Positions 1-9,180 of a stretch of 64,000 bases of DNA are shown here, piece after piece. The stretch comes from Bacillota bacterium (GTDB lineage Bacteria > Bacillota > Clostridia > DSM-8532). Position 1 is the stretch's first letter, and each line of letters opens with the position of its first letter. The position numbers and the translations under genes were made by a program. The stretch lies in contig JAEZTB010000048.1 of assembly GCA_023443745.1 (NCBI GenBank), forward strand, positions 248,001 to 312,000. Reading direction: 5' to 3'. The notes beneath the pieces are model-generated. The model did not search any database and was not told where the DNA came from. It saw only the letters and a list, made by a program, of their open reading frames with translations.

Positions 1-127
1 AAAAAACCACGATCAGAAGGATTGTATACACCCAGAAAGACATCCATTGCTGCTCTTGGTAGAGGGGTACAAGTTCAATGAAAACAAAGAAAATGCAAAT
101 AAAAAATAAAGCAACAACTGTCTGCAT
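1..127 (-). CDS. Small two-TM membrane protein of a germination operon (3' end cut off)
   Basis: The visible 42 codons start with ATG at 127, preceded by a strong TAAAGGAGGAG ribosome binding site that overlaps the end of gerAC, so the two are translationally linked. The peptide has two hydrophobic stretches (about residues 3-20 and 31-42) separated by a short polar turn, and runs off the window. Small two-TM 'D' proteins are known to be encoded in or beside many GerA-type operons of Bacillus and to modulate receptor function; position, size so far and topology fit that class. The assignment is by context, since no sequence motif is available. Confidence 0.6.
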   Translation of the reverse strand, partial: MQTVVALFFICIFFVFIELVPLYQEQQWMSFWVYTILLIVVF

Positions 128-131
128 GGCA

Positions 132-1295
132 CTAATCTCCTCCTTTAATCTGTTTTCTCAACAATCCTGAATTGTGTATATCAATAGTTGGATTAACTGA
201 CACCTCCAGGTTTTTAAATAAAGTATTCCAGTCCTTTCCCTGTTTTTTCCACACGTTGGGTAGATTTTGGTAAACAGAGTTGCCAAAGCCAAAAATATCT
301 GAATTAAAGTCATTCTGCACCTTCTTGATCAGACTCTCTATCTCTTTTTTCAACTGCTCTTCAGCTGCCTTTTTCAGGGCTTTTCTTCCTTCCTCATCAT
401 CAAAAGTACTTTTGCCTGTATACTCGGCAAGCGCAACCTTTGTTTTAATATCGATTTGGATGGAAAGCTTATTATCGGAATAGATGGGCTTCATCTTGGT
501 GCTGCTATCATGAATTTCCAGAGCAATATACTCATCCCCATCATTCTCCTCCGAACCATCCTTAACAACAAGAACACCACCCTTAATTTCGTCTAGTACA
601 AAATCAAGACTTTTTGTTTCATCAGAATTCAAAAACCCCAAAAGTTTATCTGACTTAAAAACTGCAGTTCCAGATAAATCAAAAACTTTTTCACCATTTA
701 TTTCTGTAGTGGTAATGGCGGTTGCTATGGCTGACATACCTTCTGCTGATAAGGCTTTGAGGAAATCATGAACTTGGATCTGCAACGCTTTGGAAAGAAA
801 CTTCTGGTCATCCATCAGATCAGTGATCTCAGAGGATTTAATCACTGCTGTAAGAGTCTTTGCACTCAGTATCTCCTTTGCCGTTTCTTTTTGAGAGACA
901 AGCAAGTCCATACTCAATCTTGGTTCTGCATCTCGACTAAGAAAGTCTATTATGCCGACTATACCTTCACTTGCCACCTCCTGACTTATGATAGCAATTG
1001 TTGCGTGCCCCCAATAAAACTTTGGAGAATTTGTATTTAGCGCATTTCTTGCTGCATCTATTATGGTTTTTCCTTTGGTCTCTATAAGTACGGATTTCAT
1101 TTTACTCTCTTTACCACTTGATTCATGCATATTCACGGTTTCCATTGTAATTAAATAATCGCCATCCTCAGCTTTATCAATGGCAACACCCGCCACAATA
1201 TTCAACTGGTTAATCTCTCTATAATTCCAGCATGATGTCAGCAATAAAGAGCTGACTATGAGTAAACTAAATAGTATCAGCAACCGTTTTCTCAT
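132..1295 (-). CDS. gerAC: Spore germination lipoprotein, Ger(x)C family
   Basis: This 387-residue protein is the C subunit of a GerA-type nutrient germinant receptor in the spore inner membrane. A lysine/arginine-led signal peptide ends in a lipobox LLTSC (Cys22, the expected lipidation site), followed by the WNYREINQL segment typical of the family and a start of domain 1 reading NIVAGVAIDKAEDG. The length matches the usual 370-400 residues. It begins one base after the stop of the gerAA homologue, so the two form one transcript on the minus strand, with the small two-TM gene after them. The gerAB-type permease is not next to this pair; it may lie beyond the left edge or be supplied from the second locus. 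Confidence 0.93.
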   Translation of the reverse strand: MRKRLLILFSLLIVSSLLLTSCWNYREINQLNIVAGVAIDKAEDGDYLITMETVNMHESSGKESKMKSVLIETKGKTIIDAARNALNTNSPKFYWGHATIAIISQEVASEGIVGIIDFLSRDAEPRLSMDLLVSQKETAKEILSAKTLTAVIKSSEITDLMDDQKFLSKALQIQVHDFLKALSAEGMSAIATAITTTEINGEKVFDLSGTAVFKSDKLLGFLNSDETKSLDFVLDEIKGGVLVVKDGSEENDGDEYIALEIHDSSTKMKPIYSDNKLSIQIDIKTKVALAEYTGKSTFDDEEGRKALKKAAEEQLKKEIESLIKKVQNDFNSDIFGFGNSVYQNLPNVWKKQGKDWNTLFKNLEVSVNPTIDIHNSGLLRKQIKGGD

Positions 1296-2825
1296 CTATT
1301 TGCTCCTATCTGCCTGTCTGACCTTATTCCTGCCTGAAATGAATTTGGGCCGGGTCTTCGTAAACCATAACGGAGCTCTGACAAAGGTATCTTTAACCTC
1401 CTTAGGATCCAGCGAAGAAAAGGTTATCATATAGGGCACGCCGAATGAACGAATACTGCATAAGTGAAGAAAAAGTCCGATAATGCCGAAGATAAGGCCA
1501 TATAATCCTAAAAACCCGGACAGAAGTGTAAAAATGACTCTTATCAGTATTGCCGGCCCTTTGATTCTTGTTGTCATGAGCCCGGTCAATCCCGTTAAAG
1601 CTATCACAATAATGACGGTTGCACTGACAATCCTGGCCTCAACTGCTGCAGATCCCAGCACAAGTGCCCCAAGAATACTGATGGTTTGTCCTACAGAAAT
1701 AGGTATGCGCATTCCAACTTCCCTCATTATTTCAAAAACAATCAACAATCCAAGGGTTTCGACGATCGTGGGAAACGGGATACCCTCCCTCGCAGCAGAT
1801 ATACTAAGAAGAAGGGGATTTGGGATCATTTCCTGATGAAAGGTCAGAATAGCCACATAAATCCCGGGAGAAGTAACCGTGATAATAAATCCTAAAAACC
1901 TCAACATTCTGTTGATGGATGAGTAATAGAAGTTAATATAATAGTCGTCATCGGTTTGAAAATATTCCTCGAGCAGGAAGGGCATTGTAATAACAACAGG
2001 TGTTCCGTCTACCACAATGGCAATACGTCCTTCCAATAGATTCGCTGCTACTACATCCGGTCTCTCAGTACTTCCAATGGTCTTAAAAGGTGAGTAGGGA
2101 GAATCTTTCATGAGCTCTGCCAGATTGCCGGATTCCAATATCTCATCTATGTTTATCTTGTTTAGCCTTTGAAGCACTTCGTCCAAAATTTGACGGTTGA
2201 CAATGCCATCAATATAACAGACACTTATTTTTGTCTGTGTTTGTTTACCTATGGTTAATGATATGAATTTCAAATCTGGTGTTACTAATCTTCTTCGAAT
2301 CAATGAGAGGTTGACGAGTATTGGCTCTACAAAGCCTTCCCGCGGTCCGCGAAGGACTTGCTCGTTCTGAGGTTCAATGATCGGTCTTGATTTCCAACCC
2401 TTGGTACAAACAATTAAAGCTTCCACGCAGTTTTCCATCAATACAACACTTTCACCTTCAAGAATTCTTTTAATCATTTCCTCCGTATTTTCAGATTTTT
2501 CGGTATGATTGGAGAGCACCACCTGCTTTAAAATAACATCCATATTCCCTTCAAAGTTCTTTGGAAGGGTGCTTTGGACAATGGGCTGTATGATGTTTCT
2601 ATTTGCGGTTTCAACATCAACCATGCCATCGATAAAAAGAACGCAAAACTTGGCCTTAGCCTGCTCCTGGTTCGTAAAATAGCGTATCAGGAAGGTATCG
2701 TCGTTCTGAAAAACTTTCTTAAATTGGTCGACATTATCCTCCAACGATTTTCCCAGCGTTATAGGCGCTTCTTTATTATTCTTTTTATCTCCGGTTTCTT
2801 TCTTGTTGTTTTTCTGTGAGGCCAT
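1296..2825 (-). CDS. gerAA: Spore germination receptor subunit A (GerAA/GerKA family)
   Basis: This 509-residue protein is the A subunit of a germinant receptor. A long hydrophilic N-terminal region (about 1-290) starts with a Lys/Asn/Glu-rich tail, followed by a membrane region of about five segments (290-480) holding the family signatures EGIPFPTIVETLGLLIVFEI and REVGMRIP. A conserved GPREGFVEP motif is at about residue 170. Start: ATG at 2825 with AGGTGG just upstream. It is the first gene visible in its operon, upstream of gerAC. Known role of the family: sensing amino acids or sugars with the B and C subunits and opening ion and Ca-dipicolinate release; the ligand cannot be read from sequence. 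Confidence 0.95.
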   Translation of the reverse strand: MASQKNNKKETGDKKNNKEAPITLGKSLEDNVDQFKKVFQNDDTFLIRYFTNQEQAKAKFCVLFIDGMVDVETANRNIIQPIVQSTLPKNFEGNMDVILKQVVLSNHTEKSENTEEMIKRILEGESVVLMENCVEALIVCTKGWKSRPIIEPQNEQVLRGPREGFVEPILVNLSLIRRRLVTPDLKFISLTIGKQTQTKISVCYIDGIVNRQILDEVLQRLNKINIDEILESGNLAELMKDSPYSPFKTIGSTERPDVVAANLLEGRIAIVVDGTPVVITMPFLLEEYFQTDDDYYINFYYSSINRMLRFLGFIITVTSPGIYVAILTFHQEMIPNPLLLSISAAREGIPFPTIVETLGLLIVFEIMREVGMRIPISVGQTISILGALVLGSAAVEARIVSATVIIVIALTGLTGLMTTRIKGPAILIRVIFTLLSGFLGLYGLIFGIIGLFLHLCSIRSFGVPYMITFSSLDPKEVKDTFVRAPLWFTKTRPKFISGRNKVRQADRSK

Positions 2826-3007
2826 AATCCACCTACATACAATTGTGTACTAAATCCATTCGTCCGTTTACCTGTTCTCATGAATCTAAAGCCTTTTTAT
2901 CATTTCCTATAATTGAGAAAATTATTGATAAATCTTCCTTAAACCATGATCTCAAGCATCACCTCAAAAGGAGATTATTGCCGTCTTTTCAGATGTGTAT
3001 TCAATGA

Positions 3008-3133
3008 TCAGTTTGAAATGTTCTTTCTTCGAGTATAGCTGATAGCGAAATAGGTTAGCCATGCCGCCACTACGCCCACTGCAGCTATTCCGACTATTGC
3101 GCCATATGCCGAACTCTTTACGAGCTTTCGCAT
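3008..3133 (-). CDS. Possible 41-residue single-TM peptide
   Basis: A short frame not normally called by gene finders encodes 41 residues with a basic N-terminus (MRKLVKSS), one Gly/Ala/Val-rich hydrophobic helix of about 20 residues, and a basic tail (YTRRKNISN). This is the classic positive-hydrophobic-positive plan of a small membrane peptide. It lies upstream of gerAA on the same strand, in the otherwise empty 2826-3367 gap. Against it, the AAAAGG sequence sits only about one base before the ATG, which is too close for a good ribosome binding site. No family is recognised. Confidence 0.35.
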   Translation of the reverse strand: MRKLVKSSAYGAIVGIAAVGVVAAWLTYFAISYTRRKNISN

Positions 3134-3307
3134 TCCTTTTATGCTAAGAAAGCATGCTTATACTGAACATGATGCCTGACTTGAATTAATTTATTTATAG
3201 GGAAGCAAACTTCTGTAATGAATTTTTCCGGATTGTTTTCATTCTAAGCATTTTTCACCTCTGGGAATATCAGCTTCATTATTACAGTCTATACTGGATA
3301 AGATTAT

Positions 3308-3344
3308 AATAAAGTTACCTTGCTAGCGCTGCGGTAACTTTATT
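3308..3344. repeat. 12-bp inverted repeat
   Basis: Arms AATAAAGTTACC (3308-3319) and GGTAACTTTATT (3333-3344) are perfectly complementary around a 13-base spacer. No T-tract follows on either strand, so it is not a standard terminator; an operator or a cruciform are possible. It lies between the small peptide frame and the terminator of the phosphoribosyltransferase gene. Confidence 0.5.
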
Positions 3345-3367
3345 GATACTCGTTCCTCGTATTAAGT

Positions 3368-3406
3368 AAAATGGGAGGCTGAGTGTTATACTCGGCCTCC
3401 CATTTT
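3368..3406 (-). terminator. Intrinsic terminator after the phosphoribosyltransferase gene
   Basis: A long stem with AAAATGGGAGGC on one side and GCCTCCCATTTT on the other, extended inward by GAGT/ACTC around a short loop, lies 19 bases past the stop of the 3425-3985 gene. The A-rich and T-rich ends make it potentially bidirectional. Confidence 0.8.
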
Positions 3407-3424
3407 CATACAATTCACCACTGA

Positions 3425-3985
3425 TCAATCAAGTATATTGCCATGACTATCAAACAATGGTAAGTGCTCCAGGAATATGATGTCATCACGTTTATTAGCA
3501 TCACCCTCAGCTAAAATGGCCATCTTGCCAGCCACTATGCCCCCTGCTTCCTGCACCAGCTTTTCAACAGCCTTGACTGACTCACCCGTGCTGATAACAT
3601 CGTCTACAATAAGCACACGCTTGCCTTTCATATATTCAACGTCCTCTCGGTCAATAAAGAGAACCTGCTTTTTTGCGGTTGTGATGGACTGAAGCTCCAC
3701 TGAAACAACATCCTTCATATAAAGCTTAGCCATTTTTCTTGCCACAAGGTATTTGTTATTACCGGCTTGCCGAGCCATTTCATAAATCAAAGGGATTCCC
3801 TTGCTCTCGGCAGTAATCATAACATCATAATCGGGTGCTTTTTTTAAAAGATCAGTGGCACAGGCAACTGTCAGCTCAACATCACCAAACAGCACAAAAG
3901 CTCCTATATATAAGTCATCATTAATCGGACACAAAGGCAAACTCCGGGTAAGGCCGGCAACATTTATCTCATAAAACTCCTTCAT
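3425..3985 (-). CDS. Phosphoribosyltransferase family protein (PRTase type I)
   Basis: About 186 residues with the PRPP-binding signature VLIVDDVISTGES near residue 130, hence a type I phosphoribosyltransferase fold, closest in plan to adenine/xanthine phosphoribosyltransferases. Earlier segments VMITAESKGIPLIYEMAR and KYLVARKMAKLYM match the substrate-side loops of that group. The frame opens further upstream, but the ATG at 3985 has GGGGGTG at the right distance, whereas the longer form would overlap the preceding gerAB gene. It probably shares a transcript with gerAB (59 bases between them) and ends at a strong terminator. Likely role is purine base salvage, possibly relevant to outgrowing spores; the exact base is not determined. 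Confidence 0.85.
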   Translation of the reverse strand: MKEFYEINVAGLTRSLPLCPINDDLYIGAFVLFGDVELTVACATDLLKKAPDYDVMITAESKGIPLIYEMARQAGNNKYLVARKMAKLYMKDVVSVELQSITTAKKQVLFIDREDVEYMKGKRVLIVDDVISTGESVKAVEKLVQEAGGIVAGKMAILAEGDANKRDDIIFLEHLPLFDSHGNILD

Positions 3986-4043
3986 CTCTAACACCCCCAA
4001 GAATTGATTTACCTCATTTATTGTACCAAATTTGATAAGACTG

Positions 4044-5189
4044 TCAATTAGAGGTTTTGGCACTATTGGTAACGGGCTCTCCATCATTTACTGTGTTTAC
4101 ATCCTCGGTGTTAGGATTCTGAACCCTTTTCCCCCGGAATGCAAAGATAACAAAGGTCAATAAAGGGATAATGAAAAAATTCACTAAACTGATATAAACA
4201 TAGATATTCAGATACTTAAACAAATTGAACAAGTTTCTACCCACCAGATAACTTACCGCAAAAACGAGTACACTAATAAATATATTCAACCCTCTCTTTT
4301 TAACACTCGTATATCTTAGCATTTGATCCAATACAAAAAATGCAGTCACAAATCTGACAATCCATCCGCCAACTATCTGAAGCATAACAAAAAGCTCACC
4401 GGTTTCAAAAAATCCGAAATGCATGATTCTTTCGGTCTGGGTAAGCTTTGTAAAGGGGTAAGTGTTGGCGAGGGTCGGCTCAAATGTTGCCAGGCTCCCT
4501 GTCATAGCAAAAATGTGAATTTGTGCACTGAACGCATATCCAATGTTATTCATTCTCATCAAGTTCTTTTTGTCACGGACATCCTTAAAAAGCGGAACTA
4601 ATATGACCAGACTTGCCAATGAACCTACAAGCATGATAACACATACAATAAAATCTTTATTAAAGCCATTTTCCATTATAGGTAAAAGTCGTGTATAGTC
4701 TTTAAATTTATGTGTTTGGACTGCCAGCGATACCCCGGATATTGATATGAAAATGATACCTATAGAAACAACGACCATCACCGACCGATAGCCTAGCAGA
4801 ATGATGTAAAGACCGGCTACGACAGATAATAGAAGGAAGCCCCAATAGGGATTAAAATTAATAAATTGATATTTCATAGCACCCGCTTCAACAGAAGTAG
4901 TTTCCAAAAGCGTAAGAAAAACAGTCATGTAAAAAAATACCAAAAGAATATTACCTATTACTTTTCCAAATGCGCCTCGATAAATATCAACCATATCAAA
5001 ACAGTTCTTTTTTTTGCAAACCCTAATGATGAAGACCATAAATGCATAAACGATAACCAAGGCAATCGTCATGGCTATCCAGGAATCACGCTGACCATAC
5101 TTTGTAAAAAGTGTCTGATAGGTTTTACTCGGTACAATGACGACCGCAGGAATAAAGTAGAGTAAGTGCCTGGAATTCATTGATTTCAT
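4044..5189 (-). CDS. gerAB: Spore germination permease-like subunit (GerAB family)
   Basis: About 381 residues, nearly all hydrophobic, with roughly ten membrane segments: an APC-superfamily-like germinant receptor B subunit (spore permease family), the subunit thought to bind the nutrient. Family hallmarks near the N-terminus include HLLYFIPAVVIVPSKTYQ and an Arg-Asp pair in KYGQRDSWIAM. The ATG at 5189 is preferred because AAGGAT lies nine bases upstream; the ATG at 5198 overlaps that site. The gene diverges from a gerAA-gerAC pair whose start is 99 bases away, so this receptor is encoded on both strands from one intergenic region, probably under forespore-specific sigma-G promoters (inferred from the family, not read from sequence). 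Confidence 0.92.
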   Translation of the reverse strand: MKSMNSRHLLYFIPAVVIVPSKTYQTLFTKYGQRDSWIAMTIALVIVYAFMVFIIRVCKKKNCFDMVDIYRGAFGKVIGNILLVFFYMTVFLTLLETTSVEAGAMKYQFINFNPYWGFLLLSVVAGLYIILLGYRSVMVVVSIGIIFISISGVSLAVQTHKFKDYTRLLPIMENGFNKDFIVCVIMLVGSLASLVILVPLFKDVRDKKNLMRMNNIGYAFSAQIHIFAMTGSLATFEPTLANTYPFTKLTQTERIMHFGFFETGELFVMLQIVGGWIVRFVTAFFVLDQMLRYTSVKKRGLNIFISVLVFAVSYLVGRNLFNLFKYLNIYVYISLVNFFIIPLLTFVIFAFRGKRVQNPNTEDVNTVNDGEPVTNSAKTSN

Positions 5190-5287
5190 AGTGTACATCC
5201 TTGATTACATTGATAGTAATAGAATGGGCATATTAATTTATGGTTATACTGGGCTTGGTTAATTTTGGGGTCTGGAGGGAAAGAAAC

Positions 5288-6697
5288 ATGGAAGAATCCA
5301 TTCTTCAGATGATAAAATCAACATTTGAGGATGCTGCCGATATTACTTATAGGGAGGTTATCATTCCAAAAGGGAAGATTACTCTTGTCTTTTTTCGTGA
5401 CATTATAGAAAAGCATCTTATTGGCGAGTATATTATTCACCCTCTACTTAAGCACGGCAAAACTATTGAAACCCTGCAGTATATAATAGATCATGTCCTT
5501 CTCACCTCAACTAATGAAAAGCTCAATGAGCCTGAGGATATCTTGGGTAAACTTCTCTCAGGCAATATAATCATTACCTGTGATTTTGATGATGGGGCTA
5601 TTGGTTGTGAAACTACAAAGTTCTCTTCCCGGAATATACCCAAACCCGATACCGATCCGGCTATTAAAGGCCCTCAAGAAGGCTTTAACGAGTCATTACA
5701 AGATAACATCTCCCTTATACGCAAGCGTGTACAAAATAGAAATCTTGCTATAAAACTCTTCAAGGTCGGCTCAAGCTCACGAACTTCGGTAGCTGTTATC
5801 TACCTCAAGGATACGGCACCAGAAAAACTTATTAATGAGGTAACTGAAAAAATTCAGAATCTAAAAACGAATTTTATTTTAGAGACCAATTATATTGAAG
5901 AAGAGTTTAAATACAAATACACACTGTTTGATACTGTCGGAAATTTTGACAAACCTGACATTGTCTGCTCCAAGCTTTTTGAAGGGCGTGTGGCTATTAT
6001 GGTGGAAGGAAGCCCCTCTATAGCAGTACTGCCTTCTTTTTTTACGGAGAATTTTACCTCTCCGGATGATTATTATACCAACCATATTTTTGCCTCGGGC
6101 TTAAGAGTATTCCGCTATTTTTCTTTTTTAGTTTCTGTGCTCTTACCTGCTTTTTACCTGGCCCTTACCACCTATCACCACTCCCTTATTCCTTCCGTTT
6201 TTTTATTTAAGCTGGCATCTGCCAGAGCAGGAGTGCCTTTTCCTTCTATAATTGAGACTTTAATTATGCTGCTTTTTTTAGAATTGGCCCGAGAGGCCGG
6301 CAGACGACTTCCAAAAAGCATAGGGGCTACTTTAACCCTGGTATCCACACTTATTCTCGGCGAAACGGCAGTCTCTGCCGGGATGGCTTCGGGTGGAACT
6401 ATTGTTATTGTGGGTGTTTATGCCGTTACTTCTCTCATCAACCCCAAGCTCATAGGCCCCATAATAACCTTAACTATTCTTGCTACAATACTTTCCTCCA
6501 TCTATGGACTCCATGGATTTTTTATCTTTTTTATCATGATGATCGCCCATATAGCTTCCCTGGAAAGCTGCGGCTATCCTTATCTGTTCCCATTAGGAAC
6601 CTCCAAGCGGATCAACTATAAAAAGAGAGACTTTCTATTTCTTGGTAAATCGAAGGATCTTTCTTATAATAACTTGAAAGGAACAGACGAGGAATGA
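5288..6697 (+). CDS. gerAA: Spore germination receptor subunit A, second copy (GerAA family)
   Basis: About 469 residues in the same plan as the other GerAA homologue: hydrophilic region to about residue 270 with the KGPQEGFNES motif, then about five membrane segments with GVPFPSIIETLIMLLFLELA and REAGRRLP. The start is placed at ATG 5288 (MEESILQMIK), which has GGAGGG seven bases upstream; the frame is open 48 bases further but without a ribosome binding site. The stop overlaps the ATG of the following gerAC gene, giving tight coupling. The two GerAA proteins in this window are clearly different from each other, so they probably serve receptors with different ligands. Confidence 0.94.
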   Translation: MEESILQMIKSTFEDAADITYREVIIPKGKITLVFFRDIIEKHLIGEYIIHPLLKHGKTIETLQYIIDHVLLTSTNEKLNEPEDILGKLLSGNIIITCDFDDGAIGCETTKFSSRNIPKPDTDPAIKGPQEGFNESLQDNISLIRKRVQNRNLAIKLFKVGSSSRTSVAVIYLKDTAPEKLINEVTEKIQNLKTNFILETNYIEEEFKYKYTLFDTVGNFDKPDIVCSKLFEGRVAIMVEGSPSIAVLPSFFTENFTSPDDYYTNHIFASGLRVFRYFSFLVSVLLPAFYLALTTYHHSLIPSVFLFKLASARAGVPFPSIIETLIMLLFLELAREAGRRLPKSIGATLTLVSTLILGETAVSAGMASGGTIVIVGVYAVTSLINPKLIGPIITLTILATILSSIYGLHGFFIFFIMMIAHIASLESCGYPYLFPLGTSKRINYKKRDFLFLGKSKDLSYNNLKGTDEE

Positions 6698-7833
6698 AAA
6701 AATTCTGTTTACTCCTTATAATCCTCATAACAGCCCTGACTGTTTCCTCCTGTGAATATCAGGATTTGGATAAAACTCTGTTTATTACAGCCATTGTTAT
6801 CGATCAAGGAGCACAGGAAGGAACAATGAATATTTTTTATGAAGCCTATCGCCCATCAGCCTCATCTGCTCAGGAGAAAACTCAGGGTGAACGCATCATT
6901 TATGGAGTTGAAGATGCTGATATTATGGAGGCCAGTGATAAACTCAACGAATTATCAAACCTTTCGGTCAGCTATTCGCAAACCAAGGTTCTCCTTTTTA
7001 CTCGAGCAGCAGCCGAACAAGGTCTTGACCTTTATATCAACTTATGGAATCATTCTAATGATTTCACCATCAGAACTTATCTGGGTATTTGGGATGCTGA
7101 CCCAAAAGAGATAGAGGATGTTGAGTTGAAAGGGGAACAATTCCTGGGAATTTATTTACGAACCCACATCAATAATTCTGCAAAAAACACCTCTCGTGCC
7201 AATGTTACAACAATGCTGGATCTGATGAATGCAGCTGCCATTAAGGATAAAGTCATTACATTGCCGATTATCAGGCCCATTAAACAAAGGAAAACACAAC
7301 TCATCGATATCCCAGGGATCGCCCTGATCCGAAATTACAAGATGGCAGGCGAGCTTCCTACTGCCAAGACGAGTTTTTTGTTTTACATGACAAATACAAT
7401 TAAAAAAGATTTCATTACAGTTGAAAATCCCGATGCTCCGGGAACTGACGTTGTCTTGCTAACCATGTCGTCCGATGTTGATACAATCATTAAGCCACAG
7501 AATGAACGTATGATTATAACTAAAAAGGTTAATTCAACCACATTATTGCGTGGATCTCAAAAGACATTTACTGTTGACGACCGAACTATTGATACAATAG
7601 AAAAAAACATGAATAAATCATTTGAAAAGAGGTGTCTGGATTTATATAAAGAGTATGCGAACCAAGGGCTGGATATCTATAACCTGGGTGAAACCATCTA
7701 TAGAGAGTACCCCTGGTTTGATCAAAAAGATCTCTTTAAAAAGGTTGACTTTAAAGTTGAGGCCAACTTTAGTATTGAAGGGACAAACTATAAGCTTGAT
7801 TTTAATACAGCCAATAAACATAATGAAAAATAG
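6694..7833 (+). CDS. gerAC: Spore germination lipoprotein, Ger(x)C family, second copy
   Basis: A 379-residue receptor C subunit. The signal peptide ends in a lipobox TVSSC (Cys20), followed by EYQDLDKTLFITAIVIDQG, the conserved start of the mature protein. ATGA overlap with the end of gerAA shows that they are co-translated. C-terminal repeats of Lys, Glu and Asn with YPWFDQKDLFKKVDFKVEA match the family's last domain. It completes, with the divergent gerAB, an A/B/C set for one receptor. Confidence 0.93.
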   Translation: MKKFCLLLIILITALTVSSCEYQDLDKTLFITAIVIDQGAQEGTMNIFYEAYRPSASSAQEKTQGERIIYGVEDADIMEASDKLNELSNLSVSYSQTKVLLFTRAAAEQGLDLYINLWNHSNDFTIRTYLGIWDADPKEIEDVELKGEQFLGIYLRTHINNSAKNTSRANVTTMLDLMNAAAIKDKVITLPIIRPIKQRKTQLIDIPGIALIRNYKMAGELPTAKTSFLFYMTNTIKKDFITVENPDAPGTDVVLLTMSSDVDTIIKPQNERMIITKKVNSTTLLRGSQKTFTVDDRTIDTIEKNMNKSFEKRCLDLYKEYANQGLDIYNLGETIYREYPWFDQKDLFKKVDFKVEANFSIEGTNYKLDFNTANKHNEK

Positions 7834-7855
7834 AGCAAATTTTTGTTAATGAACT

Positions 7856-7890
7856 CCCTTGCTTTCTAATATACTTTTATGAAAGCAGGG
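7856..7890 (+). other. Hairpin over the ribosome binding site of the serine hydrolase gene
   Basis: CCCTtGCTTTC (7856-7866) pairs with GAAAGCAGGG (7881-7890) with one bulged T around a 14-base AT-rich loop. The right arm contains the only Shine-Dalgarno-like bases (CAGGG) for the ATG at 7896. It lacks a T-tract, so it is more likely to limit translation, or to be a remnant of an inefficient terminator, than to end the ger transcript. Confidence 0.45.
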
Positions 7891-7895
7891 ATACT

Positions 7896-9176
7896 ATGAT
7901 TAGTCGCATCCTTATTGTTGTCATGCTTATTTTGACCTTTTTCACCCAATATGCCGGATTGCCTTCCCATGGGCTTACAATTGATATGGCCTTCACTCAT
8001 TATGGAGCATTCCCCACAGAAAAGGCTACCCAAAGTTCAAATACTGTGCCCTCTTTAACCGTACCAACAACGGAAGGACCATCAGATGCCCAGGATGTTC
8101 CTACACCCCCACAAGAGGTCATTTCCGACTCTCCAGCACCCACTCCGGAGGTCATCCCCGGCTCTCCGACGCCCTCTCCGGAAGTTAGCCCGGTGTCTCC
8201 CACACCAATCCCGGAGACTACCCCACTGCCTGATACATATCCTGTGACTTCTACCCCACCGGCAATAACAATCACCCCACCAGCTATAGAGGACCCGCTG
8301 GCTTATCAATTGCCGGCTTTTGATACATTGAGTAAGGAGTACCTTTCATTTGAGAAGGATATGGTGGCCATTATTGATAAAGCAAAGAAGCAATCCGGTA
8401 TCAAATCAACTTTCGGGCTATTTATCATGGACCTGAAAACAGAGCTTTCATATGGTGCCCATAAGAATCTTGTCCTTATGGACCCCGCTGACAAGGTTCC
8501 CGAGGGCTTTTTTAACAGCGCCTCAGTCATAAAGATGTTTCAGGGCTATATCTTCTGCGATATGCTGAGAAGAGGCGAACTCGATACGGAAAAGGTTTAT
8601 TATGATAAGGTTACAGGAAGGAAATTCAAACTTCTGCCCATGATCAAATCCATGATCAAATACAGCGATAACAACTATTCCAATGCCTGTCTACGTTTAG
8701 TGGACAATAAAAAGAGCAATGCAGTACTCAGCCGTTTGGGCATTACCAATAGCCGTCTCTATGGAGAAATGTCGGGAGCCGTTGGCTATAGCCGTCAGAA
8801 CAATATTGAGAGGTATGGCACCGACAAGCGCTGCGCTCGCATAACCCCTCAGGATTCGGCACTTATCCTTTATAATATCTACCGGAACAAGGATACCGAC
8901 CCCTATATGAAAGTCCTCAATGAAGCCCTTATAGGTAATATTTATAACACCCGGATTCCCGTGGGAGTCAAAAGAGTCTCAAAAAAGTATCTCATCGCTC
9001 ATAAAACAGGTACTAATTCCGCATTAGGCGTTTATAACGACGCCGGAATTGTCTATTGTAAAAATCCTTTTATTCTGGTGTCGTATACCCAGTCCACCAC
9101 CAGCTTTGCTGGCCATACTTTTATAAGGAGCCTGGCTGAACAGCTTACACGCTACTTTGACAGTAAGGTGCAATAA
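7896..9176 (+). CDS. Secreted serine hydrolase, class A beta-lactamase / PBP-like fold
   Basis: A 426-residue exported protein with a signal peptide (about 1-28), a Pro/Thr/Ser-rich linker of repeated PTPEVIPGSP-type units (about 45-135), and a C-terminal penicilloyl-serine-transferase-like domain. All three catalytic motifs are visible: S210-V-I-K (S-x-x-K), S257-D-N259 and K370-T-G372. The linker suggests the domain is held away from the membrane. Family members include beta-lactamases, murein-acting hydrolases and surface esterases. The linker and the germination neighbourhood make a role in peptidoglycan or spore/cell envelope plausible, but true antibiotic hydrolysis cannot be judged. 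Upstream hairpin 7856-7890 covers its ribosome binding site. Confidence 0.85.
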   Translation: MISRILIVVMLILTFFTQYAGLPSHGLTIDMAFTHYGAFPTEKATQSSNTVPSLTVPTTEGPSDAQDVPTPPQEVISDSPAPTPEVIPGSPTPSPEVSPVSPTPIPETTPLPDTYPVTSTPPAITITPPAIEDPLAYQLPAFDTLSKEYLSFEKDMVAIIDKAKKQSGIKSTFGLFIMDLKTELSYGAHKNLVLMDPADKVPEGFFNSASVIKMFQGYIFCDMLRRGELDTEKVYYDKVTGRKFKLLPMIKSMIKYSDNNYSNACLRLVDNKKSNAVLSRLGITNSRLYGEMSGAVGYSRQNNIERYGTDKRCARITPQDSALILYNIYRNKDTDPYMKVLNEALIGNIYNTRIPVGVKRVSKKYLIAHKTGTNSALGVYNDAGIVYCKNPFILVSYTQSTTSFAGHTFIRSLAEQLTRYFDSKVQ

Positions 9177-9180
9177 CCTC

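Noticed and set aside
3986..4087. 34-residue N-terminal extension of the phosphoribosyltransferase.
   Set aside because: It overlaps gerAB and has no ribosome binding site, whereas the ATG at 3985 follows GGGGGTG.
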